From: Pohlia nutans
Lineage: Eukaryota; Streptophyta; Bryopsida; Bryales; Mniaceae
Reading direction: 5' to 3'
NCBI GenBank assembly: GCA_022496805.1
Contig: CM040093.1
Coordinates: 11,560,713-11,624,712 of the forward strand
Length of the DNA stretch: 64,000 nucleotides
The position numbers and the translations under genes were made by a program. This document shows positions 22,380 to 33,974 of this stretch, one piece after another (within the stretch, counting starts at the first letter, position 1; each line of letters starts with the position of its first letter). The notes beneath the pieces were generated by a model, which had not been told where the DNA came from, made no database searches, and worked only from the letters and a program-made list of their open reading frames with translations.

Positions 22380-23504
22380 GACTTTGGCGGGAATGGGCGC
22401 TCATTTCTAGGGTTTTGAATTTCTTGTTACTCTTTGTCGAGAGTGGAGCTGGTACGTTGCTCCCGAGAATAGTGCATGCGCAGCTTCGAGGAATTCAGTT
22501 CATTCCTCTAAGTTCGCTGTGATTCTTGTGTTTCTTTGCCGCCCGGAAAGCAATGAAGCGAAATAATCCGACCTCCTCTTGGACGAGTGTATGATGAGGT
22601 TAGTTGCACTTCATTTCTAACCCTGTCTTGTCGCGGATCTCCTCTTGTTGCACTTGGGTAGGCATGTAATGATGCAGTGATGTTATGCAATTAGGCTTTT
22701 TCATATTGTATTGAAACTCAATGAGTCAGGGTCGCATGGATGGAATTGAACGTCTGCATCGATCAAGCAAGAAATCTTCTACCATCTTAGTTCAAATTGC
22801 ATGATGCTACAGTAGCTTCTAACTATGCGGCTTCAAACCTTATGCTCATTAAAATGGCGAATTGGTGCAAATCTATTTGTGTCCTAGTTTTTATAGTCGA
22901 TCGTCACAATTTTGGTGTGTTTTGAAACACGCCATTTGAACGAATACGAACATTTCAGTAATTCCAATTTTTGAGAGATCCAGTTTTTGCTATGTATGTC
23001 AAGGCTAGCATTGAACATGTCTCAACCAAGCAATTTGTGCGGATTCTTCTTTTCTAATGATGGGAATATCTGATTGAAATATGTGCACATATTCTAATTG
23101 AAGAAGTTGTTTAGTGAAACTAGTTCTTGTAGCTTCTTGATGTAATCTTTCTTGAGGAGCAGATTTGGTATTTGCTTATTGGACGTTCTTTTGATTTGCA
23201 GGTTCCAATTTGAGAACTCCAAAATCATCCGAATGTGTGTGAGAAGAGCCTATCTTCACGATATTGCAACTATGATTTAAAAATAAGCTATTCACTGAAT
23301 CAACTGCTTCTTAACTACAACATCGTGTGACTGATTAGTCAACGTTGGTCTTGATTAGTTAGTATGTGGAAAAGTTTTTGTTTGAAGTCCAGTTTGCATA
23401 GTTCTGCACTGGAATGTGGATTCCTTCCTCTTACATGTTGAATTGTCGTGTTTTCTCAGGTGGAAGTGTGTAGCATTCTCTTCCTCTTAATTGTTGCAGG
23501 CAAA
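22380..23504 (+). other. Promoter and spliced 5-prime leader region of the kinase gene
   Basis: From about 22400 the base composition rises towards gene-like values (CTAGGGTTTTG-type leader near 22410). Probable acceptors lie at TTTGCAG near 23201 and TTGTTGCAG at 23499, just before the start codon. Leader introns are inferred; exact exon borders cannot be set. Confidence 0.45.
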
Positions 23505-25196
23505 ATGAGTTCCAGGAAGGCAAGAAGACTGGATTGCAGAATTTTAGATGTTCTGTACATCATTAACAGGGTGAAGTCTCTTGATGGTCGTTTCCAAATC
23601 AATCAGTACCAGTGCAAGCGGCTTGTCGGTTTCTACAAGAGAGCAGGGGAGTTCTTTGATCAAATACAGGAGTATGTCAATGATGATCCAGGTTATGAGC
23701 GGCTCTACTCATTACCCGCAATGGATGTTATCAAGAGTGTTTTGCAGAAGGGGCAAGTTCTGGTTGAAAAATACACAGAAAAGGATTGGTTTGAAAGCAT
23801 GATGACTGCTGGAGTCAATCAAGATTCGTTCAAAGCGATTCATATGGAGTTGGAATCCTGCATGCGGCCGTTACATGAAGATGTCAAAGAGGAACTGCGT
23901 TTCACAGTTTTAACGAATTTAGAAACGGTCGCGCCGCTTCTCTTTCTTGATGAAGACGACAGAACGACTTTGTTTGATGCAGATGCAGAAAAAGACAAGA
24001 AATTCATGTTAGAAATGATAGAATCAATGAGAATCGCGAGCATCAATGCCAGGAATACGAATCTGACAGCAAAGCAGAAAGTATCTGAGATTCGCTCACT
24101 TGACATGGCATCGGAAAAAATAGGCGAGGTACATTATGAACAACCAGATACAGGAACACAGGAGCTGCCGAGCTATCTGAGGATTGAATCGTCAGAAATT
24201 GAGGTGCTTAAGCTGCTTGGGTCTGGAGGCAGTGCAGACGTGCATAAATGCCGATGGCTGCACCGTGAATATGCAGTGAAGATCTTTAAAGCTGATGATG
24301 TGGTCGGTTTAAGGAAAGAGGTGCAAAACCTCATCCCACTTCGACATCCCAACATTGTGCTACTGGTGGGATTTTCTATTCGTGAATCTGATATGTGCCC
24401 CATGGTTGTCATGGAGCTACTAGACTGTGACTTGCGCACTTTGATACTCAAAGGTGATGTTAAGGTGGCATCCATGAAGAGGAGGTGGAGGAGGCATCGA
24501 GAGACCAACTCGAATCAGCAAGTTGATCTCTTTCCGATAGGGGTAGCAATTGACTTCATCTACCAGATAGCAACAGGGATGGCATACTTGCACAAAAGGA
24601 AGGTACTTCATGGAGATCTGAAGGCCTTGAATGTGCTAGTCAAACGTCACGAAGCTGCTTATGATGAGCCAAATATGAGGCGGTATGAGCTGAAAATTTC
24701 CGATTTTGGTGTCTCAGACCAATTGGTTTTAAAGGAAAATCATGTTGGTCATGAATCAGATTGCACTTCCTTTAGTATGGCCAATGTTGGTACTACAAGG
24801 TGGCGGGCTCCAGAGGTTTTCGATGTAACAGATGGTGATCTGAAGCCTTATTCAATGAAAGCTGATGTCTACAGCTTTGCCATGACCTGCGTTGAAATTC
24901 TGACGAGAGATGTACCTTTTCATTCCCTTCCTAGAAAAAATATCAGAGAGCATGTAAAAGCTGGTCGCAGGCCAGAACTTCCGTCGAATGTACCTGAGGA
25001 CCTCCACAAGCTTATCGTTCGATGTTGGGATAATGACCCTAAACTTAGACCAGATTTTTCCGAAATTTGCACAGATATGCAGGGGCTAAGAAGCCATTCC
25101 GTTCCTCCCCCTTTACATAAAGAAAGAGTGAGGGATCCCACTAGAGGTCCTGGGTTTTTCTCCAAAGTCTTTCGTTGTTGCAGTACAAGTAGCTAG
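23505..25196 (+). CDS. Plant protein kinase with N-terminal helical domain (DUF1221-like)
   Basis: An intron-free frame of 563 residues starts at the ATG at 23505, right after an intron acceptor; upstream codons in frame have no ATG. Residues 1-220 look helical and contain INQYQCKRLVGFYKRAGEF and the word EKDW, which resemble the N-terminal domain called DUF1221 in plant kinases (recalled, not searched). The kinase domain begins near 232: glycine loop GSGGSADV (about 238-245), catalytic-pair Lys in YAVKIF (K259), catalytic loop HGDLKALN (369-376), DFG at 400-402, then TRWRAPEVF and a C-lobe ending near 535. The HRD arginine is replaced by glycine, so it is a non-RD kinase, while the catalytic Asp371, Lys373 and Asn376 are kept. 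It is probably an active cytosolic serine/threonine (TKL-type) kinase of unknown pathway. The end carries cysteines (FRCCSTSS) without a classical prenylation box. Confidence 0.9.
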   Translation: MSSRKARRLDCRILDVLYIINRVKSLDGRFQINQYQCKRLVGFYKRAGEFFDQIQEYVNDDPGYERLYSLPAMDVIKSVLQKGQVLVEKYTEKDWFESMMTAGVNQDSFKAIHMELESCMRPLHEDVKEELRFTVLTNLETVAPLLFLDEDDRTTLFDADAEKDKKFMLEMIESMRIASINARNTNLTAKQKVSEIRSLDMASEKIGEVHYEQPDTGTQELPSYLRIESSEIEVLKLLGSGGSADVHKCRWLHREYAVKIFKADDVVGLRKEVQNLIPLRHPNIVLLVGFSIRESDMCPMVVMELLDCDLRTLILKGDVKVASMKRRWRRHRETNSNQQVDLFPIGVAIDFIYQIATGMAYLHKRKVLHGDLKALNVLVKRHEAAYDEPNMRRYELKISDFGVSDQLVLKENHVGHESDCTSFSMANVGTTRWRAPEVFDVTDGDLKPYSMKADVYSFAMTCVEILTRDVPFHSLPRKNIREHVKAGRRPELPSNVPEDLHKLIVRCWDNDPKLRPDFSEICTDMQGLRSHSVPPPLHKERVRDPTRGPGFFSKVFRCCSTSS

Positions 25197-25460
25197 ATTA
25201 ATGTATAGTGGGTCTGAGGCATGACATCCAATTAGATACACGTATATTTTCTTCCTCTTCACTTCTTGGAGCTTTGTATCCACAGCTGCCGAGGCCATTT
25301 GTGAAAGGCCAACAACACTGATGATTTCAGATCGCCAAAACTTAGACATTCAGTGGCTCTTACTGGCTATGTGTGTGCAAGATACTCCCATTGGAGACAC
25401 TTTCTGCGGGCTCGCTTGTGGTGGTTCATTTCCAGCTGAACCTGCAGCCGAACTTTCAAA

Positions 25461-25749
25461 GGCAAAATCCCAGCAGCGGGGGAACGCCCTGCACAACTCC
25501 GGGCCACCCCCGACCTTCATCCTCCCTGGTTCATCAATCTCAACAGCAGCTCATCCACAGCAGCATCTCATCCACAGCAGCTCATCCGTAGTAGGCGGAG
25601 CAAGTGCCACTTGGAAGGGGAAAAGGTGGCCGGTGGGGCCGGTTCACTGCTGTGGATGAGTTGCTGTTGAGATTGATGAACCAGGGAGGATGACGGTCGG
25701 GGGTGGCCCGGAGTTGTGCAGGGCGTTCCCCCGCTGCTGGGATTTTGCC
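25461..25749. mobile_element. Mutator-like MITE with long terminal inverted repeats (289 bp)
   Basis: Near-perfect inverted arms of about 100 bases (start GGCAAAATCCCAGCAGCGGG, end its complement) surround an 85-base centre. A 9-base target duplication ACTTTCAAA lies at 25452-25460 and 25750-25758. Long arms plus a 9-bp duplication are typical of MULE elements. It is GC-rich, unlike its surroundings, and lies about 260 bases after the kinase stop codon, possibly within its 3-prime UTR. Confidence 0.9.
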
Positions 25750-25758
25750 ACTTTCAAA

Positions 25759-27014
25759 GAATGGCCGTTGCTAGCCCACGCACCACTTTTGACGTTAGGT
25801 ACGTGTTTAGGAATAGGGGAAGGTTTAATTTTTGTTTCAATTTTAATGTACAGCTAGATTGTAGGTAAGTTGAAGGATGGAAATGTGCATATCTTGAATC
25901 CTTGCCGTAAATGCATCTAGGTGTATTATTTCCTAATAGGTTGGCTTGTGCTCGCATGACAGTTCCAACGGTGGAACTGTTTGTGGGCGTGCCTGCACAG
26001 CCCACGTTATATAATAGATGCTTTTAATGCAATCTGTCATGGCATTTGTGAATCTTGAACTTGGCAGTGTGTCGCAATTGTGAGTGGTTTACAGATTGAT
26101 GGCTGCCAGGGTGGCTATTCAGAAAAAGGAGATATATTATCCAAGTTAGAGGATACTAAAACCACGAGGAACCTGATCCTGTCTCCTCTACTGACCTCTG
26201 TTACCAACGTTCATCAACTTATCTATTCATACATTTGGTTGGCCTTATTAGTTAGTGGTGTGAGCACGTCTTGGCTAAATGTCTACGGGCACTAATCTTT
26301 GAATGGAATGGAGTTGACTTTTGTCATTTATATTTATCACTTTGAAAACGCTCAAAATTTGTGAAAGTTGGACCACTTGTAATTCAAATGATTGTCCTAT
26401 ATACAAGCTTTTGTATACCTACCTTTTGTGAATCAAATGGTGAGCACATGTGGTTGCTCTGCTTTTCTCAATTGCTGTGATTTATGTGCAGGATTTGGTT
26501 TTTTACGAGGGAGAGTTTCTTGTTTGTTGATAGCGAGCAGGTCTTGAGCTGCCTCGGATTGGTCCCTTGTGTGCAGGATTGGTCCCTACTGTGGAGGCAT
26601 CATTCCTCTACAGGCATCATTAAGAATTAAATACGCACAATGCCTAATTTGAGCCCAATTGGTCCTTAAACTAAGCTCATATAGGTGACGAAACTCATAC
26701 CTGGGTATCCTTATGGTGACAGTACTGATAGGGGTTCCAGCCTCGACACGGACTGTCAAAAGGCTCTTCATCTGCAACAAGACCTGGATAGTAAGACGAG
26801 AAAATTCTGGATTCTGGACTACAATGCAGCTTGAACATGCCGGCAGTTGTACAGTCGGGTACAAGATGGTTACGAATTTTGGACCCAGTTGAGATTTGTG
26901 GGAACTTTGGAAAGTCCCTGTATGCTCAAAAATGAACGGAATTTCAAATTGTAAATTGCATTGGAATCACACTAAAGTCTACTTTAAAAAAAAGGAACTT
27001 AGGGGAAAAACAGA
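25759..27014. other. Intergenic DNA, nothing recognised
   Basis: Base composition is mixed and only short open frames occur. I see no conserved protein, repeat pair or RNA gene before the tRNA. Confidence 0.5.
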
Positions 27015-27085
27015 TGCACCGGCCGGGAAACGAACCCGGGTCTGTACCGTGGCAGGGTACTATTCTACCACTAGACCACCGGTGC
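27015..27085 (-). tRNA. tRNA-Gly (anticodon GCC)
   Basis: On the minus strand 71 bases fold as a tRNA. The acceptor stem GCACCGG pairs with CCGGTGC, with A as discriminator. The D-arm is GTCTAGTGGTAGAATAGTAC, the anticodon loop holds CTGCCAC (GCC), and the T-stem is CCCGG/CCGGG. The sequence agrees closely with the usual plant tRNA-Gly(GCC). One conserved base differs: the T-loop reads TTCGTTTC where TTCGATTC is expected, which removes A58. A run of T on the minus strand shortly after the 3-prime end can serve as RNA polymerase III terminator. No intron. CCA is not encoded. Confidence 0.92.
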
Positions 27086-28417
27086 AAGTCATGTGTGTCA
27101 AAGTATCCACTATAAAACTTAACCATTTCCCACAGAAGTCAACGGGTACTGCAGCAGGCACCCTTCGGCGTTGACCACAATCTCCGTCATCCTCGGAAGA
27201 AGATGTCAGAAACGGTGATTTTTGAATCCATAGCCTTTGTAGCATGCTTTGTGTGCTGTATTCAAAATCATAGTATGGTTGAAGTGTGACGACTGACGAG
27301 TCCAGTGCAGCCTTTTTCTTTTTCATTTTTCAGAGAGATGAAAAATGAAAAAATAATATAGTAGAATCACATATTTATGCGTTCACCCACATTTGGATAG
27401 AAAATACTTTGCATCCACATTTTAATGTTATTTTTATACAAATATGACAATTTCATCCAATATTTTATAAAAAATTGAAGATATTTGGACAATCTAATAT
27501 TTGGGCGTTTTGTAGACAGATTATATTTTTATTGGTGCAATCTGGCACCAAAATGCCCCCCAAAAAGGGCTGGTCCAATGGTAATAGAGCATGGCTTGCG
27601 GTGGCCCCCCAAAGCAAGCCCTGCACCGGCATTGTGCAGTAGAAATGATGCCTCAACCTTAGTATTGTGGATCTTGCAGAAAAGGGATTGTAGAAAAGGA
27701 CCAAGCCAAGGGAACTTAAGAATGTTATGTGCAGACATCAGTTTATCAGGCAGTGGGTTACAATAGTCTGATCCATGCATTTTAAAAGGTGGGTATGGAG
27801 GAGATCTATCTATCAGGATGGCGGGTTGTGCGACAATGCAACAGAGCTGTAAGATAAACACTTTTGGCATTTCGAATATGCATTCTTGCAAAAAAGAATA
27901 CTGCTTTCACCATAACATTCCATAGGAGCCTTCTACATCACCTGTATTCTACAATAATAAGAGCCTTTGAATTCCTTGAAGAGCACTTTGATTCTTTGTT
28001 CTATCCATGGAGTTGCAGAGAATATTGATAAAATATGTGAGATTTTGATTTCTAAAAAGTACATTCCCCTCATATTAACAAGTTCATGTGAGTAGTGTCA
28101 AATCTTCACAATTTGTGCCATGTGAGCGTTGTAGTATTATTTAAACGAAAGTCTTTACTAGATGAAGAAGAAGAATGATAAGTCATTGTTTAGTCGAAGG
28201 TAACACTGTTGAGAAGAATTCTTGAACAAATCACTATTGCACTGTACTTGTTTTAGAATCAATTTTGCATTGTTCCGGTTTCAAGCTTGTTTTATAACAG
28301 AGTGACTTCTGACATATTGAAATTTCAAGGACAGAATCCGTTAGGGTTTAGGGTTTGTGCTTCACGCACATGCTTTAGAGTTGAGGTGGAGACTGTCTGA
28401 TAATAATTATACAAAAG
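27086..28417. other. Intergenic DNA, nothing recognised
   Basis: AT-rich with a GC-richer patch at 27540-27640 (CTGGTCCAATGGTAATAGAG) that faintly resembles a polymerase III A box, but no B box or SINE structure follows. The UDP-glycosyltransferase 3-prime end lies at 28418. Confidence 0.45.
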
Positions 28418-30456
28418 TTATAGCCCTGCTTTGGTCTGACTGGTGATCAGTTCCACGAACTTCGCTAACGCTACTTGCGAAGAACCTCCATGGCCGACTG
28501 CCTTCCGTGCGGCCCTCTGCAAGCTCCTGCAGTTTGTCTGCATCTTTGCAACGTCTACATCTGTTGCACTGTCCGCCATGATCTTCTTCACCTTCCCACA
28601 AACTTCCTCCTTCGAAACAACCGGAGTCCCATCTTCCGCAATCTGGCTCTGCTGAAGCTCAAGCCCAACTTTCCAAACGCTCGTAATATAGTGGCAGTTC
28701 GTATTCTGGTCACCGAATCGAGGCCACCCCAGCATCGGCACTCCACTGGAAATGCTCTCCAGAATGGAGTTCCATCCGCAGTGAGTCAGAAACGCGCCCA
28801 CTGCAGGATGCGCCAGCACCGCGGTCTGCGGCGCCCACGGAACCAGAAGCGCCCGGTTCCGCGTCCGTCTCACAAACTCCGTGAACATGGTTTGGTACTC
28901 TTTGTTGACCGACATGTCCGCAATGAGATCCGGCCGAATGACCCACAGAAACGCCACGTTGCTCGACTCCAAACCAGCAGCGAACTCGCGCATTTGCTCC
29001 ATGGACGCCGTCGCAAGGCTGCCGAACGAAACGAACAGCACGGAGTTTGGTTTGTGATCGTCGAGCCACGAGAGCGAGACGGGATCCTCTTCCCACAAAC
29101 CACTTCCAACTCCAGCCACCGTCATCTCTTCGACCCCATCAACAGTTGCGGCGTCCAACACTAGCGGCCCCACGGCGAAAACATTATCATTCATGGATCC
29201 TCTCATGGCGCTCAGGATGTCGCCCTCCAAGTCGGAGAAAGTGTTGCAGAGAACGTACGTAGCGGCACGAAGAAGCGGATTGAGATGGTCGAGGACGAAG
29301 CGACAGAAGAAAGTCTCGAGGTCGTCAGTGAGCATGAAAGTGGGGATATCTTGAACTCGCATGGTGGGAGAGGCACCGGGAAGGCAAGTGACCGGCGCGA
29401 GGCGAACTGCCGCTTCGGCGTCAGTCTGCGGCGGTCCAAGCGTCAGCGACGCCGCGTCCATGGACGGAGCGGATGCATCAGGAGGAGGCGGGAGTGGGAG
29501 GATCCCTGCCGATATGAATGCGTTCATGTTGTAGTAGCAGTACGTGGAAATGGCGGAGGGTGTCACGAGTACCGCCACAGGGATGTCGAAGCTTTTGGCT
29601 ACGGGATGCACAGAAGAAAATACTGAGTCCAGGATGACGCAGTCGATTGCAGCTTTCTCCAGCAAATTCACGAAGAGCTCTTCAAAGGCAGGACCCATTG
29701 CTAATGTGGCCTTGCAGAAGGCGGTGATGTCCCGAAGGCGGGGATGATCATCTGGAAGCCCATCTGACACCGCGACGAACTCAATACCTTCGCTGCACAT
29801 CAGTTTCAACTTAAACTTCAGCATCCACAATTGAATTTTACACATTCCACAACCATCGTCATATTAGTTAAATCAAACGGCGATATTTCTGACTTTTTGC
29901 CAGTCTGAAATCTATAACAGCCACTATGACACGAAGAGCCATAATTTGCAATACTTTACTCTTCCAGACAGTTATTATTTTCCTAGAATTCTCTAAATCA
30001 TGATTTTGGTAGATTATCAGGTTGCATCAGAAACTACACTTTCAAGTCTATCTAGTGAGGTCACTTTGTTTTGAGCAAGTGCACCAATTGCTTGATGACA
30101 ACACTATTCATACTCCAATGACAGATAGGACATGATCCACGTTATTTTACAACCTACACTAAATAAAGAAAGAATTCATTTGGTTAATTAAGTTACTGTA
30201 TATACACATGAATCATCAAGGCAGGTAGTGAGTGAGCTTACTGATGAGGCTCCGGAGGTGAGGATTGACGAAGTTTCATGAATCGGTCATGGATGTGGGT
30301 GGTGTAGACGACAGTAATGCGGAAGCCATGAAGTGCAACCAGTTTCTTCGCTAGCTGCAAGCATGGAGTGATATGGCCTTGCGCAGGATACGGAATCATG
30401 ACTGCGTGCAACTCCCTCCCATTCTCGGACCTCATCTGGGACTCTCCTGGAATCAT
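28418..30456 (-). CDS. UDP-glycosyltransferase (GT1 family, two exons)
   Basis: Exon 1 is 30456-30242 and exon 2 is 29792-28418, separated by a 449-base GT-AG intron in phase 2, giving about 529 residues. The start may instead be the ATG at 30435, which aligns with the paralogue at 62940. The N-terminus has PYPAQGHITP with the catalytic-type His (about residue 28). The PSPG box of 44 residues lies at about 391-434, starting WAPQTAVLAHPAVGAFLTHC and ending RFGDQ. Trp at box position 22 and Gln at position 44 are the residues usually linked to UDP-glucose use. Such cytosolic enzymes transfer sugar to small acceptors such as hormones, phenolics or terpenoids; the acceptor cannot be predicted. 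A second gene with the same exon 1 and similar intron sequence begins at 62940. Confidence 0.93.
29793..30241 (-). other. Intron of the UDP-glycosyltransferase gene
   Basis: The donor reads CA|GTAAGC at 30241 and the acceptor GTGCAG|CGAAGG at 29793. The intron sequence is still clearly similar to the start of the intron of the paralogue (63140 onward), for example in TGTTGTCATCAAGCAATTGG, which shows a fairly recent duplication. Confidence 0.85.
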
Positions 30457-30839
30457 AATTCACAAAATGATCAAGTGCAAATATATCGATAAACAACTTT
30501 GGTGTACAATTATGTATATGTATGTATGTATGTCTGAAACTCAACTTAAAGCTGCTAAAGATGCTCCAGTAGCCTGGCCAACAAGGTATTTATGATATTT
30601 AAGCTGATCCATCGTTGTCTGTCAATGGCTTTCTAGAGAGTACGTACTCTTCACAATTTGTGGTCATATTCTTACAGCGGCCAACTAGCATTCACTGGTA
30701 CAATAATATTAACATTCTTGTCATTCACGTCCATTTCAATGTATTGGCACGATTTCAGAGCGACAAAATTGTGACTCAGCCAAGCACAGGACTGGTATAG
30801 ATCGCCTGTTATGAAAAGTGATAATTAATTTGTGAATAT

Positions 30840-31250
30840 CATTGAGACATTAGAGAAAGTCTGAAACCTCAACTAGCTAGGACTCAGAGGTACAAGGTCT
30901 CACAGGTATTACGTGGCTTTTTCCCCTATCTCTCCCTTTTGGAGGTTGGATGTACTTGTTCTTCACGAAATTCTAGTTTAATATTGTTCTAACTACCTGG
31001 TACTACTTCTGGTTGGATGCTAGTTCACGGAAATTCTAGTTTAATATTGTTCTAACTACTTGGTACTACTTTTGGTTGGATGTTATTTCACGAAATTCTA
31101 GAATAATATTGTTATAACCACCTGGTGCCAGTTGTGGTTGGATGATGACTCCCAAAGTCTGTGAGGAAGCTTACATGCAAGCTGATTCCCAGACTCAATA
31201 TTTACCTTTCATGGTAAGGGTCTTGTTGAGGGTTTAGGTTTTCTTTAATG
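30840..31250. repeat. Dispersed repeat shared with about 43180-43600
   Basis: Words such as CTCAACTAG, GGATGTACTTGT, GGTTGGATG, CCAAAGTCTGT and CAATATTTA occur in the same order here and at 43264-43580. A family A element follows in both places but at different points. Within it, 30963-31150 is a tandem array of three units of about 62 bases (TTCACGAAATTCTAG...). Confidence 0.65.
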
Positions 31251-31254
31251 TTAA

Positions 31255-31474
31255 CCCATAAGAAGCCCATATTGGACCGTATTTTATTTTTTATTTGTTT
31301 TTATAGCAGTTTTGAGTAGGTTCTGTGGAGGTTTTTATTTGGTTGATTTTATTTATTTTTGGACCAACATATGCAATATTCCTCACTGATTCCAATGACA
31401 TAAAATCTGATCCTATTTCAATTATATTTTTCACAGCATGATTGTTTGAATTTGTCATTTGGTCCTTTTGGGGG
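31255..31474 (+). mobile_element. TTAA-flanked MITE family A (220 bp)
   Basis: TTAA at 31251-31254 and 31475-31478 flank CCCATAAGAAGCCC and GGTCCTTTTGGGGG. The interior matches 60523-60755 in the same orientation and 43740-43970 in the opposite one. It lies upstream of the UDP-glycosyltransferase gene, about 0.8 kb from its exon 1. Confidence 0.75.
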
Positions 31475-31816
31475 TTAACGATTCTTCTGGGAGTGTCAAA
31501 TTCACTGTTTTTATGTTTCATTTGCTCATTTTTGTTCATTATTTTATTGTATGATGTGATGAATTATTTGTGAAATAAGAATGGGTTTGTGATGAACGGG
31601 GTATTACAAATGGTTGCTGAAATCTAAGAGTGGTCTAGATTCAAGTTAGCAGTGCCATCATCATGAAGAGGTTTCTCTAAGTATCATGCATGGGGAGGCC
31701 TCCCTAGATGACCATAGGAAGACATGAGATCAATGAGGTGGTCTAAAAGTTCCTGAAACAGTCTAATTTTAATTTACAGTTACAAGCTCGGCTACTTGCA
31801 AACTGAAATCACCTTT

Positions 31817-32035
31817 GGCCTGATATGGGTAACCCCCTTCAAAAATAGCGTGATTTCCGAGAAATATCTTTTTTAAGATTTTTTTTTTGGAAAATTACAA
31901 AATTAGAGGGTGTTATAGACACCATGACTATAACTGTATACATGGTGTTAAAAACGAAATTTCTAGCACACATAAAATGAGTTAGACATAAGTCACACTA
32001 TGTGAGATGTGTAAAAGTGGTATCCATACCAGACC
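31817..32035. mobile_element. MITE with GGCCTGATATGGG ends, copy 1
   Basis: The ends are GGCCTGATATGGGTA and TATCCATACCAGACC. The whole element matches 62267-62496 in inverse orientation, including CTAACTCATTTTATGTGTGC-like and CCCTCTAATTTT-like words. No clear target duplication is visible, so the superfamily is open. Confidence 0.8.
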
Positions 32036-32106
32036 ATTCCCCTTTAGTCAGAGTTTTTTGTTTAAGCTTCTTGCAACCAGACACTAATGTCATGGCACAA
32101 TCACAG

Positions 32107-32145
32107 TGCCTTAAATATGTGCCTTAAATATGTGCCTTAAATATG
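32107..32145. repeat. 13-bp tandem repeat, three copies
   Basis: GTGCCTTAAATAT is repeated three times without change. Confidence 0.9.
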
Positions 32146-33970
32146 AAGGAACCACCCTCCAATCCCTGCATGGTGTACTGGTACAGTGAAAATAAAGAAT
32201 TCCCTGCTTCCAGTACCTTCGGTATTGAAGTGATCACCAGCTCAAATGATCAAACTGAGGACGACAATTTTGGAATTCGTGAGACCGAAGCTGAGGGTGT
32301 GGCTTCCTCATTTTTGTCAATCCAAATCAATTCTTGCAGCTGCAGAGAAGATCATTCAATGTGCTTTAGTAGCTAGTTACCGACTGCGACAACTGGGGAC
32401 GTGAATCATTGAATGGTCGCAATCCTTGTCAATCTGGTTAAATAAAATTAATTAAGTGGTCCATGTTGATAATACTACCAGCCTGGATACAGTGGGTTTG
32501 ATTACAAAACATGTACGTAACTAGTGTCAATGTAACCATAGAGAGAGTTTCTCATGGATGAATCATACGAAAGCATCTTTATGTGATACATTGTGTGCAC
32601 GCTACATTTGTTAGTAACGTAGGAGTAACTCAAGCAATGTTATAGCTTGTTATGTAACATTTAGGAACTGCGATGTTGTTATTTAGGTATTCCATTAAAG
32701 TTGCTAACAAGCACTATTAGCACAAGGAGATCCTTTGGGATTCCCTTATAGGAAGAGGGGAAATTCAGGAAAATTTCCATGTAGGAATGGAGCTTGAAAC
32801 GGATCTCAAATTTTCCCACCAAACTGTTTAAAGGGGATTGAATTTCCTCGATTCTAAGTACCTTGAGCATTCCCATATCATTTATTTGTTCTCAATTCCC
32901 TTAGCAAATCTCCTATGCATCAAAAGTCCCTCATACACTACGAGGGAGCTATCTATTTTTTCCCAGATGGCCACATTCCCTCACAAGTGATATTGGAAGA
33001 GGGAAATCACAGGAAAAATTAAGCTATTTCCCACACAGGACACCCACAGAATCTCTTTGTGTAGGAGTATACGTTGATTGACACATTTAGTAGCAACAAC
33101 AAGGGAGTAGCTATAGTAACATTACGGTTTGTAAATGTAGCTTAACAAGTTGTAATATTGCTTGAGTTAATATGGCCCAATGTTGTTAACAAACATAGCA
33201 CACACTGTATGATCCTAGTAATGAAACGTAGCAGTCAGTGTATGATCTTAGTAGTGTAAAGTTTTTGAAACAGTTTAATTTTTTACTGAAAACCCTGTTG
33301 TGTGTCATGCATTTGAGTTTTGCAGCCTAGAGTACAGGTATCATGACGGATCCGGAAGGACAATGATTTTGATTTGTACGTAAAAGACTGATCAAGTCAC
33401 ATGCCTGTTCAAATTTGTTGCTAAAGTAGCAGGTGAGGTGACCGCCTGACTGTCTCCCTGTCAAATTCTGTTGAATTGCTTGTAAATTCTTTTTCCTTTT
33501 CTAGATCTCATCATTTCATGGATGCAGGCATTAATAGTCACAAGGTTCGCTGGTGTTCCACTGTACGCCTGAGATGATCCCAAAGACGATTTGCAAAAAG
33601 CTCCAAAACAAATAAGAACGATCCACAACAATTCTGGAAGATTTGCGTGCTTGCCGTGAATCCCGCGATTTCTCAAGCAAGACACATGTTTCTTGTTTGA
33701 CATAATTTTGGCCCGGATCAGCATCGCAGGCCAGAATCATTGTAGGAATTGTAATCTTTTGGAGAATAAAAGTCATCTCTAGTTAATGATGGCTTGGTAG
33801 CTTAACAATTTTTTGTTTTTATAATAGTTTCCACATGTTTCACATCATCAGTTCTTTGTTCATATGTTGATTCTCTGCACAAGCAAAAGGGTGTGCTGCA
33901 GTACTAGCTAAAGAATGTTATGCCAGTTGGAACTTTATTCTGAATATTTTATAACATGTACATCATAAAC
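32146..33970. other. Intergenic DNA, nothing firmly recognised
   Basis: Short open frames at 32143-32376 (+) and 33531-33776 (-) have no recognisable domains and no exon context. No element ends were identified. Confidence 0.45.
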
Positions 33971-33974
33971 TCCA

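Noticed and set aside
27530..27640. Possible tRNA-derived SINE (TGGTCCAATGGTAATAGAG resembles an A box)
   Set aside because: No B box, no poly-A or target duplication and no second copy in the window.
30963..31150. CRISPR-like spacing of repeated units
   Set aside because: The units of about 62 bases are continuous tandem copies without distinct spacers, in a plant nuclear sequence.
32143..32376. 77-codon plus-strand frame upstream of the glycosyltransferase
   Set aside because: Begins inside a 13-bp tandem repeat, no domain, no promoter or splice signals.
33531..33776. 81-codon minus-strand frame
   Set aside because: Two overlapping frames of similar length and no recognisable motif; chance frames in mixed-composition DNA.
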